DNA of 22,733 nt from a virus: positions 1 to 22,733 of the IMG/VR virus record IMGVR_UViG_3300008448_000706. One strand, 5' to 3'. A program made the position numbers and the translations under genes. How positions within the stretch are numbered: the stretch's first letter is position 1; each line of letters opens with the position of its first letter. The notes beneath the pieces were generated by a model, which ran no database searches, was not told where the DNA came from, and saw only the letters and a list, made by a program, of their open reading frames with translations. Below, in pieces: positions 1-5,715 of the stretch.

Positions 1-1
1 G

Positions 2-226
2 CTTCTGAAGTCAAACGAGCTGCTGCGCGACATGCCTTGGGACGGTCCGTGGTGGCCCCGCAGCCCCGCGCAGATCCGAAAGGGGGAGTACCCCCGAGGC
101 CTGCGCTCTGCCGACAAGGTGGACGTCGAGCTGCGGTCCGGCACCGTGTTCGAGGGCGTCACGGTACGCGATGTGGTCTGGGGCCCGATGGATCAGGGGA
201 CGATCGAGAAGTGGAGGCTCGCCTGA
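2..226 (+). CDS. Unrecognised phage protein, 5' end outside the window
   Basis: The reading frame is open from the first bases of the window, with plausible residues (LLKSNELLRD) before the first ATG at position 32, so I treat it as the C-terminal part of a longer gene. About 74 residues are visible. They contain a Trp/Pro-rich stretch (PWDGPWWPRSP) followed by a mixed-charge segment with alternating hydrophobic residues that looks like a small beta-rich fold. I do not recognise a family. Its stop codon overlaps the start of the HNH gene (TGATG at 224-228), so the two are probably co-translated. If translation starts at ATG 32 the protein would be a complete 64-residue polypeptide. Confidence 0.6.
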   Translation, partial: LLKSNELLRDMPWDGPWWPRSPAQIRKGEYPRGLRSADKVDVELRSGTVFEGVTVRDVVWGPMDQGTIEKWRLA

Positions 227-600
227 TGGCAGCGGGGCAGCTGGGCTGCGAGCGCGGCGAGCTGATCTTCGACTGGCTGCAGCGGTACGTGCGGTCGAAT
301 CGAGAGAAGATCATCGCCCGGCTGTCCCGCAACGTGGAGGCGCAGCCTAACGGCTGCGTCTACTGGACCGGGGCTCGCAACAATAAGGGCTACGGCAAGC
401 TGAACATCAAGCACCCCGCGACCGGGGATCACGTTCAGCTGTACGCGCACCACGTATTTTTCGTACTGGGCAAGGCCCGCCCAGTCACGAGGGGGATGCA
501 AGTAGACCACCGCTGCTGGAACCGGCAGTGCGTGAACCCGGACCACCTCGAAGAGGTGACCAACGCAGTGAACCAACAACGGAAAAGGAGATCAACATGA
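226..600 (+). CDS. HNH endonuclease (HNH_3-type)
   Basis: A 124-residue protein with the layout of small phage HNH nucleases: a GCVYWTG...NKGYGKL segment (residues 43-59), an AHH strand (74-76), then the metal-binding core VDHRCWNRQCVNPDHL (93-108), with H95, C97, C102, N104 and H107 as the likely zinc and catalytic positions. This family cuts DNA. Free-standing copies in phage genomes act as mobile endonucleases or in recombination and packaging; which applies here cannot be told from sequence. I chose ATG 226 because it sits 8 bases after GGAGG (213-217) and overlaps the preceding stop. Longer in-frame extensions from position 37 are Arg/Gly-rich and overlap the upstream gene, so I reject them. 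The gene ends in an ATGA overlap with the next. Confidence 0.88.
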   Translation: MAAGQLGCERGELIFDWLQRYVRSNREKIIARLSRNVEAQPNGCVYWTGARNNKGYGKLNIKHPATGDHVQLYAHHVFFVLGKARPVTRGMQVDHRCWNRQCVNPDHLEEVTNAVNQQRKRRST

Positions 601-1013
601 TCAAGGGACTGAAGCGGCTGCTGGCCGAGTTCAAGCAGCGGGAGTACGACCGGGAGTGGGGTCAAGGCTACCGGACCATGCAGCGGGTGATGAAGGATGA
701 CGTGCAGCTGGCGGCCGAGTGGTTCAGCGAGGCGATCTTCAACAGCCAGAACGCGTTCGAGGCGGGCGTTGCCGCAGCGTGGGAAGACCGGGCCGAACGG
801 GTGAGGCTGCACGGGGCGGTCATCGAGCTGCGTGTGTTCGAGCGCCGCTGGAACTGGCTCGAGCTTCACGCGAGGGTGATGGGGGAAGAGTGCCGGACCG
901 AGGTCAACGGTGTGGTCACGGACCAGCACGTGGTGTGGACCATGTGCTGGAAAGCCTCGCCCGACATGACGTGCGAAGAGTCGATCGACGCTGCTGCCGG
1001 GGTGAAGCCGTGA
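597..1013 (+). CDS. Unrecognised 138-residue phage protein
   Basis: Start ATG 597 has a good ribosome binding site (AAGGAG within 584-590) and overlaps the HNH stop by four bases. The N-terminal half is predicted to be helical and charged (KGLKRLLAEFKQREYDREW, then MQRVMKDDVQLAAEW). The C-terminal half looks like beta strands with several Trp and Cys residues (HVVWTMCWKASPDMTCEES). I recognise no domain. The position among small overlapping genes upstream of the replication protein suggests an early accessory protein. The gene ends in a GTGA overlap with the next. Confidence 0.72.
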   Translation: MIKGLKRLLAEFKQREYDREWGQGYRTMQRVMKDDVQLAAEWFSEAIFNSQNAFEAGVAAAWEDRAERVRLHGAVIELRVFERRWNWLELHARVMGEECRTEVNGVVTDQHVVWTMCWKASPDMTCEESIDAAAGVKP

Positions 1014-1258
1014 CCATTCCCATTTCCCAAGTGATCGAGCAGTGTGCACGGATGGCGGACGAGTTCCATCCGCCCGGAAAGATTAGCGCCGGTCACGCCA
1101 TCCGCGCCCTCGCAGCTCAGTACGAGGGCTGCCTTGTGGCGGAAGACACGGTTATCGCCCGGAAGAGGTCAGTAGAGTTTGCCAAGACCGGCATGGGTGC
1201 GCACATTCCGCACGACGTTGAGATCCCCCTCTACCGCGCCAAGGAGCCAACGAAATGA
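1010..1258 (+). CDS. Small unrecognised phage protein (82 residues)
   Basis: I chose GTG 1010 as the start because it forms a GTGA overlap with the upstream stop, like its neighbours, and the protein-like sequence begins exactly there (TIPISQVIEQCARMADE). An alternative ATG lies at 1051. The protein has an N-terminal amphipathic helix and a central helix (AGHAIRALAAQYEG). This pattern recalls small early phage proteins of the Ead/Ea22-like type, but the resemblance is weak and I assign no function. It ends in an ATGA overlap with the coiled-coil gene at 1255. Confidence 0.62.
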   Translation: MTIPISQVIEQCARMADEFHPPGKISAGHAIRALAAQYEGCLVAEDTVIARKRSVEFAKTGMGAHIPHDVEIPLYRAKEPTK

Positions 1259-1273
1259 GTGAGCCGATCAAGC
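1255..1273 (+). repeat. 19-bp direct repeat, copy 1 (gene-start module)
   Basis: ATGAGTGAGCCGATCAAGC encodes MSEPIK and the first base of the following codon. It is repeated exactly at 1736-1754 at the start of the next gene. The copy contains its own in-register start and an out-of-frame TGA, so it also supplies a stop for a gene reading into it. Confidence 0.9.
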
Positions 1274-1743
1274 AACCTGAAGCACTGTGGCGGCGTGCCA
1301 TCGAAAAAGCAATTCGTCCGGGAGCATCTTTGCCCCTTATGGACTGGGCAAGAGCCGCCGCCGAACTGCGCCGGTTGCATGCCGAGGTCGAGAGGCTGCG
1401 GGCCGAACTGTCCGCGACGACCGAGCGGTTAGAAAACCGCGCCGGTACTGTCCAGGCCCTGTGCGCGGAAACTGTGCGGCTGGAAGCCGAGCGCGACGAA
1501 GCGCGAGCCTACAGAGAAGCCTACTTCAAGCTGCTGAAGATGGTCTCGGAAGTCAAGGCAATGGAGCCGGGATGCCCAGTGTTCCTCGCCACGCCGCCTC
1601 AAGGCAACTCACCAACCCGCCGCCCGCTGACGGATGAGGAGATCTGGGACATCGCCGCAAATTGTTTGAACAGCGTTGCCGGTCAGATTCAATTCGCCCG
1701 CGCCATCGAGCGCGCACACAAGATCGGGGGCAACGATGAGTGA
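1255..1743 (+). CDS. Coiled-coil early phage protein, Ea22-like C-terminus
   Basis: A 162-residue protein whose middle (about residues 30-90) is a heptad-patterned coiled coil (AELRRLHAEVERLRAELS, then EAERDEARAYREAY). Its C-terminus has the pattern LTDEEIWDIAA...QFARAIERAHKI. In many phage early proteins loosely annotated Ead/Ea22-like, a similar 'LTDEEI...FARAIE.AHGI' ending is attached to variable coiled coils. The function of that group is unknown. The first 19 bases are identical to the first 19 bases of the next gene, and this gene's stop lies inside that copy (ATGAGTGA, 1736-1743), so the two genes are tightly coupled. Translation begins at ATG 1255 in an ATGA overlap. Confidence 0.72.
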   Translation: MSEPIKQPEALWRRAIEKAIRPGASLPLMDWARAAAELRRLHAEVERLRAELSATTERLENRAGTVQALCAETVRLEAERDEARAYREAYFKLLKMVSEVKAMEPGCPVFLATPPQGNSPTRRPLTDEEIWDIAANCLNSVAGQIQFARAIERAHKIGGNDE

Positions 1744-2188
1744 GCCGATCAAGCTGCCGAACATGCCGTTTGACCTGTATCACGGCATCCAAGACTGTGA
1801 CCAGTACAACGCCATCCGAAAGTACACAACCGATGCCGTCGAGCAGGCCACCGCCGATTTGAGAAAAGAATTTGATTCATACGAAAACTTTTCTTGCCAG
1901 TTAGTTGCGGCTTTGCGCAAAGAGCGCGACGAAGCCATCCACGATCACGACACCGCACAAGAGCGCATCCATGAGCAGTTCCGCGAGATTCAGTCGCTGC
2001 TGAAAGAGCGCGACGAAGCCCGTGCCTTAGTCGAGACGCAAATAATCCGCCTAGACAACGCGCATCAAGCACTCGTCAACGTGAGAGCGCAGCGCGACAA
2101 AGCGGAAAGAGAGCGCGACGAAGCCCTGATCGAAGCGAAGCAATGGGAGAACTCAGCCCTTGCGATAGAGGTAGAGCGCGACGAAGCC
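1489..2188 (+). repeat. Dispersed GAGCGCGACGAAGC(C) repeats encoding ERDEA
   Basis: Copies are at 1489-1502, 1922-1936, 2006-2020, 2111-2125 and 2174-2188. Within the second coiled-coil gene the copy-to-copy distances are 84, 105 and 63 bp, all multiples of 21 bp (seven codons). Each repeat therefore falls at the same position of the coiled-coil heptad. The copy at 1489 is in the preceding gene, also read as ERDEA. Confidence 0.85.
1736..1754 (+). repeat. 19-bp direct repeat, copy 2 (gene-start module)
   Basis: Exact second copy of the sequence at 1255-1273. Here it ends the upstream coiled-coil gene (TGA at 1741-1743) and starts the downstream one (ATG at 1736-1738). The copies diverge immediately after this segment. 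Confidence 0.9.
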
Positions 2189-2350
2189 CGTGCCGAACTG
2201 GCGCGGCTGACGACGCTGCGGCCTGCGAGTGAGCATGACGGCGGCACTGAAGTGTTTTGGTGGGGAGACGGCGAGTTTCGCTACATAGGCAACGAGGGCG
2301 ACGATTGGCTTTGCTGGACCCCACTGCCCGACGTGAAGGAGCCGAAATGA
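1736..2350 (+). CDS. Long coiled-coil phage protein with repeated ERDEA heptads
   Basis: A 204-residue protein. After an N-terminal segment (residues 1-35) it has a long coiled coil carrying four ERDEA blocks, followed by a compact aromatic C-terminus (EVFWWGDGEFRYIG, then WLCWTPLP). The C-terminal part resembles small phage domains of unknown function that end in W-x-PLP. I chose ATG 1736 over the in-frame ATG 1676 because the upstream start would lie deep in the previous gene, and 1736 reproduces the MSEPIK beginning of the neighbouring gene. The gene overlaps the next by ATGA. The encoding DNA has near-identical 15-base repeats at exact multiples of 21 bp. Confidence 0.72.
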   Translation: MSEPIKLPNMPFDLYHGIQDCDQYNAIRKYTTDAVEQATADLRKEFDSYENFSCQLVAALRKERDEAIHDHDTAQERIHEQFREIQSLLKERDEARALVETQIIRLDNAHQALVNVRAQRDKAERERDEALIEAKQWENSALAIEVERDEARAELARLTTLRPASEHDGGTEVFWWGDGEFRYIGNEGDDWLCWTPLPDVKEPK

Positions 2351-2664
2351 CCCGCGACGAGATCATCGAGATGGCGAAGGCGGCGGGCGCAAAGTTCGAC
2401 CCGCGTTGGGGCATTTTCTACAACGTGGGTACGGCCACGTTTGAACGCTTCGCCGCCTTTGTTGCCGCAGCAGAGCGCGAGCGCTTCAATGACTTGCTTG
2501 AGGACTACCACGTCATTCTGGAGACTCTGGAGGAAATGCAGGCAGCGGTAACCGCAGAGCGCGAAGCGTGCGCTGTTGCTGCGGAAAAACAGGCGCGATG
2601 GATTGGCTATAACGCACATGCCGAGGCCATTGCCGCCGCTATCCGAGCAAGGGGTAAGAAATGA
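2347..2664 (+). CDS. Conserved small phage protein (MTRDEIIEMAKAAG type)
   Basis: A 105-residue helical protein starting at ATG 2347 (ATGA overlap with the upstream stop). The N-terminus (TRDEIIEMAKAAGAKFDP), the central ERFAAFVAAAERE and the C-terminal AIAAAIRARG match a pattern often seen in short early genes of Proteobacterial phages, where the middle is variable and the role is unknown. It ends in an ATGA overlap with the next gene. The Ala-rich helices and lack of Cys or His clusters give no hint of an enzyme. Confidence 0.7.
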   Translation: MTRDEIIEMAKAAGAKFDPRWGIFYNVGTATFERFAAFVAAAERERFNDLLEDYHVILETLEEMQAAVTAEREACAVAAEKQARWIGYNAHAEAIAAAIRARGKK

Positions 2665-2906
2665 GCTGGGAGGTGCGATTCAAAGGTGGCCCGCACGACG
2701 GGGAGGTCAAGCATTACAAGGGGTACGTGCCTGACGTCCTTCGTGTGCACGTTCCGCAGGCATGCTTCCCTCTCGACTGGCGCCCGCCGCCTCCCGACGA
2801 GCAGGTTGCGCCGACGGCGGTGCAGCACATTGCGGCCTACCGTCTGCGGCTGTGGCGGGAGGGATACCGCGAATGGTACGTCGCAACCTACGTGGAGACG
2901 AAGTGA
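2661..2906 (+). CDS. Small unrecognised phage protein (81 residues)
   Basis: Starts at ATG 2661 in an ATGA overlap. It begins WEVRFKGGPHDGEVKHYKG, a 'GGP(H/R)DGE' motif that I associate with short phage proteins of unknown function. The remainder is aromatic and charged (YRLRLWREGYREWYVATYVE), consistent with a small beta-barrel-like fold. No catalytic motif is visible. The stop overlaps the next start as GTGA (2903-2906). Confidence 0.65.
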   Translation: MSWEVRFKGGPHDGEVKHYKGYVPDVLRVHVPQACFPLDWRPPPPDEQVAPTAVQHIAAYRLRLWREGYREWYVATYVETK

Positions 2907-3109
2907 CCTCGATGCTCGATGATCTCGCCGCGCATCTCGACGCGGAAGAAAAGCGCACCGGCTACATCCTCGCGCAGCTGGAGATGCCGCCAACCTATCT
3001 CGCGATGGTCGCGGCCGAGTTCGGCCTTACCTACGAACCGAACTGCTACTTCACTTTGAGGCTCACCGGCGAGCGATACCTCACAGTCGTCGCTGCCACC
3101 GTCCACTGA
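2903..3109 (+). CDS. Small unrecognised phage protein (68 residues)
   Basis: I chose GTG 2903 because it continues the chain of 4-bp overlaps; ATG 2912, three codons in, is the alternative. The protein starts with an acidic helix (MLDDLAAHLDAEEKR), then a PPTYLAMVAAEFGL helix and two short strands (CYFTLRLTGERYLTVVAA). I do not recognise it. Its stop is followed after only nine bases by the primase-helicase start, whose Shine-Dalgarno AGGAG (3109-3113) begins at the last base of this stop, so the two are probably coupled. Confidence 0.6.
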   Translation: MTSMLDDLAAHLDAEEKRTGYILAQLEMPPTYLAMVAAEFGLTYEPNCYFTLRLTGERYLTVVAATVH

Positions 3110-3118
3110 GGAGTTCCA

Positions 3119-5089
3119 ATGTCGCAACACCCGATAGCGCCGCTGCTCATGCGCGTGTGCACCTCTCACCACTGGACCCGCACCGACGGCAAGCCCGGCC
3201 ACCTGAGCGAGCCGATCACCGCTGCTGTGATGGACGCCCACTTCGCCGGTGAGCAGCTGTGCGGTGCATGCCCTATCTCACCGGGTGCGAACACCACCCG
3301 CGTGGCACTGCTGGATCTTGACAGCCACAAGGGCGAGACCCCGTGGCCCGACATGCTCGCCACCGCCCGCCGCATCCGTGACGAGCTGGCCGCCCATGGG
3401 ATGCACGCGACCGGCTGGAAGTCCTCTGGCGGGTCTGGGCTGCACCTGTACATCATCTGGGACGTGCCGCAGGACGCGAGGAGCGTGCGGGTGCAGCTCG
3501 CATCCTGCCTCGACGCTGTCGGGCTGCGCCCGGGCACGAAGGGTGTTGCACAGGGCGAGGTAGAGGTCTTCCCGAAGCAGGATAGCGTCGCCCCCGACAG
3601 GTTCGGGTCGATGTTCATCCTGCCGATGGGCGGTGGCACCGCCTCGGCCCTGCTGACCGAGGACCCGTGGCAGGTGAGCGCCCCGGTGCCGATCGCCCCG
3701 CCCGAGCCTGAGCGCACGCGCAACCCGGTGGATGCTCCGGGCCTCGACATGCTGCGCGACGCGCTGTTGTCGATCCCGAACGAGGACGTCGACTACGACC
3801 GCTGGCGCAACTACGTCTTCGGCGTGCATCACGCGGTGGGCGATGTCGGCCTCGATCTGGTGCACGAGTGGTCGAGCCGCAGCAGCAAGTACGACCCGGA
3901 CTTCCTCGACAACGAGGTGTGGCCCTACATCCGCAGCGACGGCCCGAACCCGATCACCGCAGCCACGATCCTCCGGGACGCGGCAGCTGCGGGCTGGAAG
4001 GGGCAGCGAGTGACCGAGGACATGCTCGACGACGCGCTGCCTGAGGTAACCGCCAAGAGGGCGCGCTTCCACGTCGAGCAGGCCGCGGTCTTCTCCGCCG
4101 GCAGCCCTCCGAGCTGGATCATCAAGGGCGTGCTCCCTCGGGCCGATCTGGGCGTTGTGTACGGGCAGTCGACAGCGGGCAAGTCCTTCTTCGTTCTCGA
4201 CATGCTTCTGGCGGCTTGCCGGGGGCTCGCGTGGAACGGCAGGCGCACCGAGCGCATCCGCGCGGTGTACGTGGCGGCGGAGGGCAAGGCCGGGGTGCGC
4301 TACCGGCTGCAGGCGTACGCCACCCAGCACGGGATCGACCTGTCCACGGTCTCGCTGGGCGTGATCGGGTCTACACCGAGCCTGCTGTCGGCCGAGGACG
4401 TGCAGGATCTGATCCGGTCGATCCGGGCGTACGGGGATCCGGACCTGATCGTGTTCGACACGTTCGCGCAGGTGACGGCTGGCGGGGACGAGAACAGCTC
4501 GACCGATGTGGGCCTCGCGCTCGAGCACTGCCGGGTGATCGGGGCTGCGTTCAACGGGATGGTGATGCTGGTCCACCACGCCGGCAAGGACGCGTCCAAG
4601 GGCTCGCGTGGCTGGTCTGGCATGCGTGGTGCGGCCGATGTGGAGATCGAGGTCATACGGGAGGGTGAGCGTCGATCGGCGCGGGTGACGAAGCTCAAGG
4701 ACGGGGAGGATGGGGCGGAGTTCGAGTTCCGGCTCGAGCCCGTCACGGTGGGCCTTGACGCGGACGGCGACCTGCTCACATCGTGCGTGGTCGAGTACGA
4801 CCTGAGCGCGCCGGGGCGGGAGGTGGTCAAGGTGCGGCGCGGCAAGGTGGAGCAGGCAATCCTCGATGCGGTGGAGTACCTGCGCGCGCACCGCACGGCG
4901 ACGACGTCCTCGGCGGTGATCGAGGAGGCGGCCCGGTACGTGCCCGGTGTGGCCCGCAAGAACCTGACCCGGGCTGTGGCGGCACTGGTGGAGGAGGGTG
5001 CGGTGTACCGCGAGGACGGCGAGTACCACCTGCAGGGACCGGTGATGGCGAGGTCGGAGAGGGGGGCTGGGGTCGATGACATCCTGTAA
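3119..5089 (+). CDS. Primase-helicase fusion: AEP primase + PriCT-2-like + RepA-type ATPase
   Basis: A 656-residue replication protein. Residues 1-190 look like an archaeo-eukaryotic-type primase of the TOTE/plasmid kind: the acidic pair D66-x-D68 in ALLDLDSH, the S-GGSG-LHLYI strand (103-112) and EVEVFPKQ (147-154) fit the catalytic core. Residues about 205-295 (MLRDALLSIP, YDRWRNYVFGVHHAV, WSSRSSKY) resemble a PriCT-2 linker. Residues 335-545 are a RepA/AAA_25-type helicase: Walker A GQSTAGKS (349-356), Walker B LIVFD (443-447), and VHHAGK (485-490) as the sensor region. The C-terminus (570-640) resembles a winged helix. Expected role: priming and unwinding phage DNA at the origin. The start ATG 3119 follows AGGAG by five bases. 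The stop codon lies inside a putative operator, and the chain ends in VDDIL. Confidence 0.88.
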   Translation: MSQHPIAPLLMRVCTSHHWTRTDGKPGHLSEPITAAVMDAHFAGEQLCGACPISPGANTTRVALLDLDSHKGETPWPDMLATARRIRDELAAHGMHATGWKSSGGSGLHLYIIWDVPQDARSVRVQLASCLDAVGLRPGTKGVAQGEVEVFPKQDSVAPDRFGSMFILPMGGGTASALLTEDPWQVSAPVPIAPPEPERTRNPVDAPGLDMLRDALLSIPNEDVDYDRWRNYVFGVHHAVGDVGLDLVHEWSSRSSKYDPDFLDNEVWPYIRSDGPNPITAATILRDAAAAGWKGQRVTEDMLDDALPEVTAKRARFHVEQAAVFSAGSPPSWIIKGVLPRADLGVVYGQSTAGKSFFVLDMLLAACRGLAWNGRRTERIRAVYVAAEGKAGVRYRLQAYATQHGIDLSTVSLGVIGSTPSLLSAEDVQDLIRSIRAYGDPDLIVFDTFAQVTAGGDENSSTDVGLALEHCRVIGAAFNGMVMLVHHAGKDASKGSRGWSGMRGAADVEIEVIREGERRSARVTKLKDGEDGAEFEFRLEPVTVGLDADGDLLTSCVVEYDLSAPGREVVKVRRGKVEQAILDAVEYLRAHRTATTSSAVIEEAARYVPGVARKNLTRAVAALVEEGAVYREDGEYHLQGPVMARSERGAGVDDIL

Positions 5090-5115
5090 ATTTTTGCAGT
5101 GTGTAAAAAATTACG
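5085..5115 (+). promoter_or_regulatory. Tandem 14-bp dyads, sites 1 and 2 of five
   Basis: Site 1 is TGTAA-ATTT-TTGCA (5085-5098) and covers the primase stop codon. Site 2 is TGTAA-AAAA-TTACG (5102-5115). Their starts are 17 bp apart. Both fit TGYAA-N4-TTRCR and sit in an AT-rich island in a GC-rich genome. Tandem dyads of this size usually bind a dimeric helix-turn-helix regulator or an origin-binding protein; the protein is unknown. Confidence 0.6.
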
Positions 5116-5146
5116 TAAGTTTGCTGTCAGGAAGTGTCAGCCAGAT

Positions 5147-5207
5147 GCTTAATGAGCCGGTCAAGAGCTTAATGAGCCGCGGTTTTTCAGTGGCTCATTT
5201 GGCTCAA
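5147..5207 (+). repeat. TGAGCC repeat cluster (two direct, two inverted)
   Basis: GCTTAATGAGCCG occurs at 5147-5159 and again 20 bp later at 5167-5179. The inverse GGCTCATT follows at 5192-5199 and GGCTCAA at 5201-5207. AATGAGCC (5171-5178) can pair with GGCTCATT (5192-5199) around a 13-base loop. The stretch is non-coding by my reading. Iterated sites right after a primase-helicase gene suggest an origin or a control region. Confidence 0.6.
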
Positions 5208-5237
5208 CAAGCTCCTGAGACGGCCATTTTTCACGTC

Positions 5238-5251
5238 TGTAAATTTTTGCA
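5238..5251 (+). promoter_or_regulatory. 14-bp dyad, site 3 of five
   Basis: TGTAA-ATTT-TTGCA, identical to site 1. It abuts the strong hairpin starting at 5252, so a bound protein and the hairpin could influence each other. Confidence 0.58.
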
Positions 5252-5285
5252 CGACACCCCCTCCCTTTAGGGAGGGGTGGTGTCG
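5252..5285 (+). terminator. Strong hairpin between primase gene and HTH gene
   Basis: The left arm CGACACCCCCTCCC (5252-5265), loop TTTA (5266-5269) and right arm GGGAGGGGTGGTGTCG (5270-5285) form a 14-bp stem with a 2-base bulge. No T-run follows on either strand, so this is not a textbook intrinsic terminator. It could be an attenuating or mRNA-end hairpin closing the early transcript, or a DNA structure at the putative origin. Confidence 0.45.
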
Positions 5286-5329
5286 GGCATTACAGAGAGC
5301 CTTTTGAGCAGGTGAGAGGGAGACAGCCG

Positions 5330-5608
5330 ATGCACCAGACCCCCCGCAAGATTCATGTAAAAAATTACACGCTCCCGCCGACCGGGCTGCGCTTGCAAGA
5401 TTTTGCAAACCTTCGGTTCGAGACCGCCCCCGGCAGGTCTGGGCTTCGGGGTGCCGCGAACCCGAACGCTCGGTGCCGTCGGTGGGTCGTCGACCTGATC
5501 CGCGAGATGCACGCCGCCGGCTGGCCGTACTCCGCCCTCGCCTCCGCGTTCGGCCTGTCGAAGACCGGAATTGCCCGGATCTGCCGCCGCGAGGTCTGGA
5601 GGGACTGA
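5330..5608 (+). CDS. Small helix-turn-helix DNA-binding protein
   Basis: A 92-residue basic protein. Residues 52-92 look like a helix-turn-helix of the resolvase/Trp-repressor-like kind: WVVDLIREMHAAGW, then YSALASAFGLSKTGIARICR, where GLSKTGIARI (75-84) would be the turn and recognition helix. The N-terminal 45 residues are basic and look disordered. ATG 5330 has a purine-rich stretch (GAGAGGGAGA, 5314-5323) at usable spacing; GTG 5312 is an alternative. It stands alone between the early and packaging operons, and two TGYAA-N4-TTRCR dyads lie inside its own 5' coding region. It could therefore be an autoregulated switch protein, or a terminase-associated DNA-binding protein. Both roles are inference. 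Confidence 0.6.
   Translation: MHQTPRKIHVKNYTLPPTGLRLQDFANLRFETAPGRSGLRGAANPNARCRRWVVDLIREMHAAGWPYSALASAFGLSKTGIARICRREVWRD
5356..5407 (+). promoter_or_regulatory. 14-bp dyads, sites 4 and 5 of five
   Basis: Site 4 is TGTAA-AAAA-TTACA (5356-5369) and site 5 is TGCAA-GATT-TTGCA (5394-5407). Both have perfect 5-bp arms and start 38 bp apart. They lie in the first part of the HTH gene coding sequence, where the codons are unusually AT-rich for this genome, as if the sites were constrained at the DNA level. Confidence 0.58.
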
Positions 5609-5646
5609 CCGGCGGCTCGCCAATGCCCCTCCGGCTTGCGAGGCGT

Positions 5647-5715
5647 GCGCAGGAGAGGCGATCGGGAGCAAGGTGAGGCTGGGGTACCACCCCGAAAAGA
5701 TCGCGCCTCCTGCGC
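5647..5715 (+). repeat. Long imperfect inverted repeat upstream of terS
   Basis: The left arm GCGCAGGAGAGGCGATC (5647-5663) pairs with the right arm GATCGCGCCTCCTGCGC (5699-5715) at 15 of 17 positions. Inside the 35-base loop is a second hairpin, GGGGT (5681-5685) with ACCCC (5689-5693). Just downstream GAGC-GTTT (5722-5729) and AAAC (5735-5738), GCTC (5743-5746) form a weaker one. The 176-base gap 5609-5784 shows no credible gene. Its place directly before the small terminase gene fits a packaging recognition site or a structured leader. Confidence 0.6.

Noticed and set aside
37-225. Longer N-terminus for the HNH gene
   Set aside because: The added residues are Arg/Gly/Pro-rich and overlap the preceding gene. 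ATG 226 has a good GGAGG and a TGATG junction.
226-600. HNH gene as part of a group I or II intron
   Set aside because: No split flanking gene and no intron-like structure is visible; the gene is joined by overlapping stops and starts like its neighbours.
3278-5029. A 583-codon open frame on the minus strand
   Set aside because: It is antisense to the primase-helicase, whose motifs are unmistakable. The composition is His/Arg/Val-rich, as expected for the reverse complement of GC-rich codons.
5116-5150. Sigma-70 promoter with TTGCTG as -35
   Set aside because: The sequence at the right spacing (GATGCT or TTAATG) is a poor -10 element, so I do not list it.
5076-5270. A 64-codon open frame starting inside the primase end (TSCKFLQ..., CKFLHDTPSL)
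   Set aside because: Its codons are built from the repeated dyads and TGAGCC sites, it has AT-rich untypical codon use and no ribosome binding site, and it ends inside the strong hairpin. The DNA repeats explain it better.
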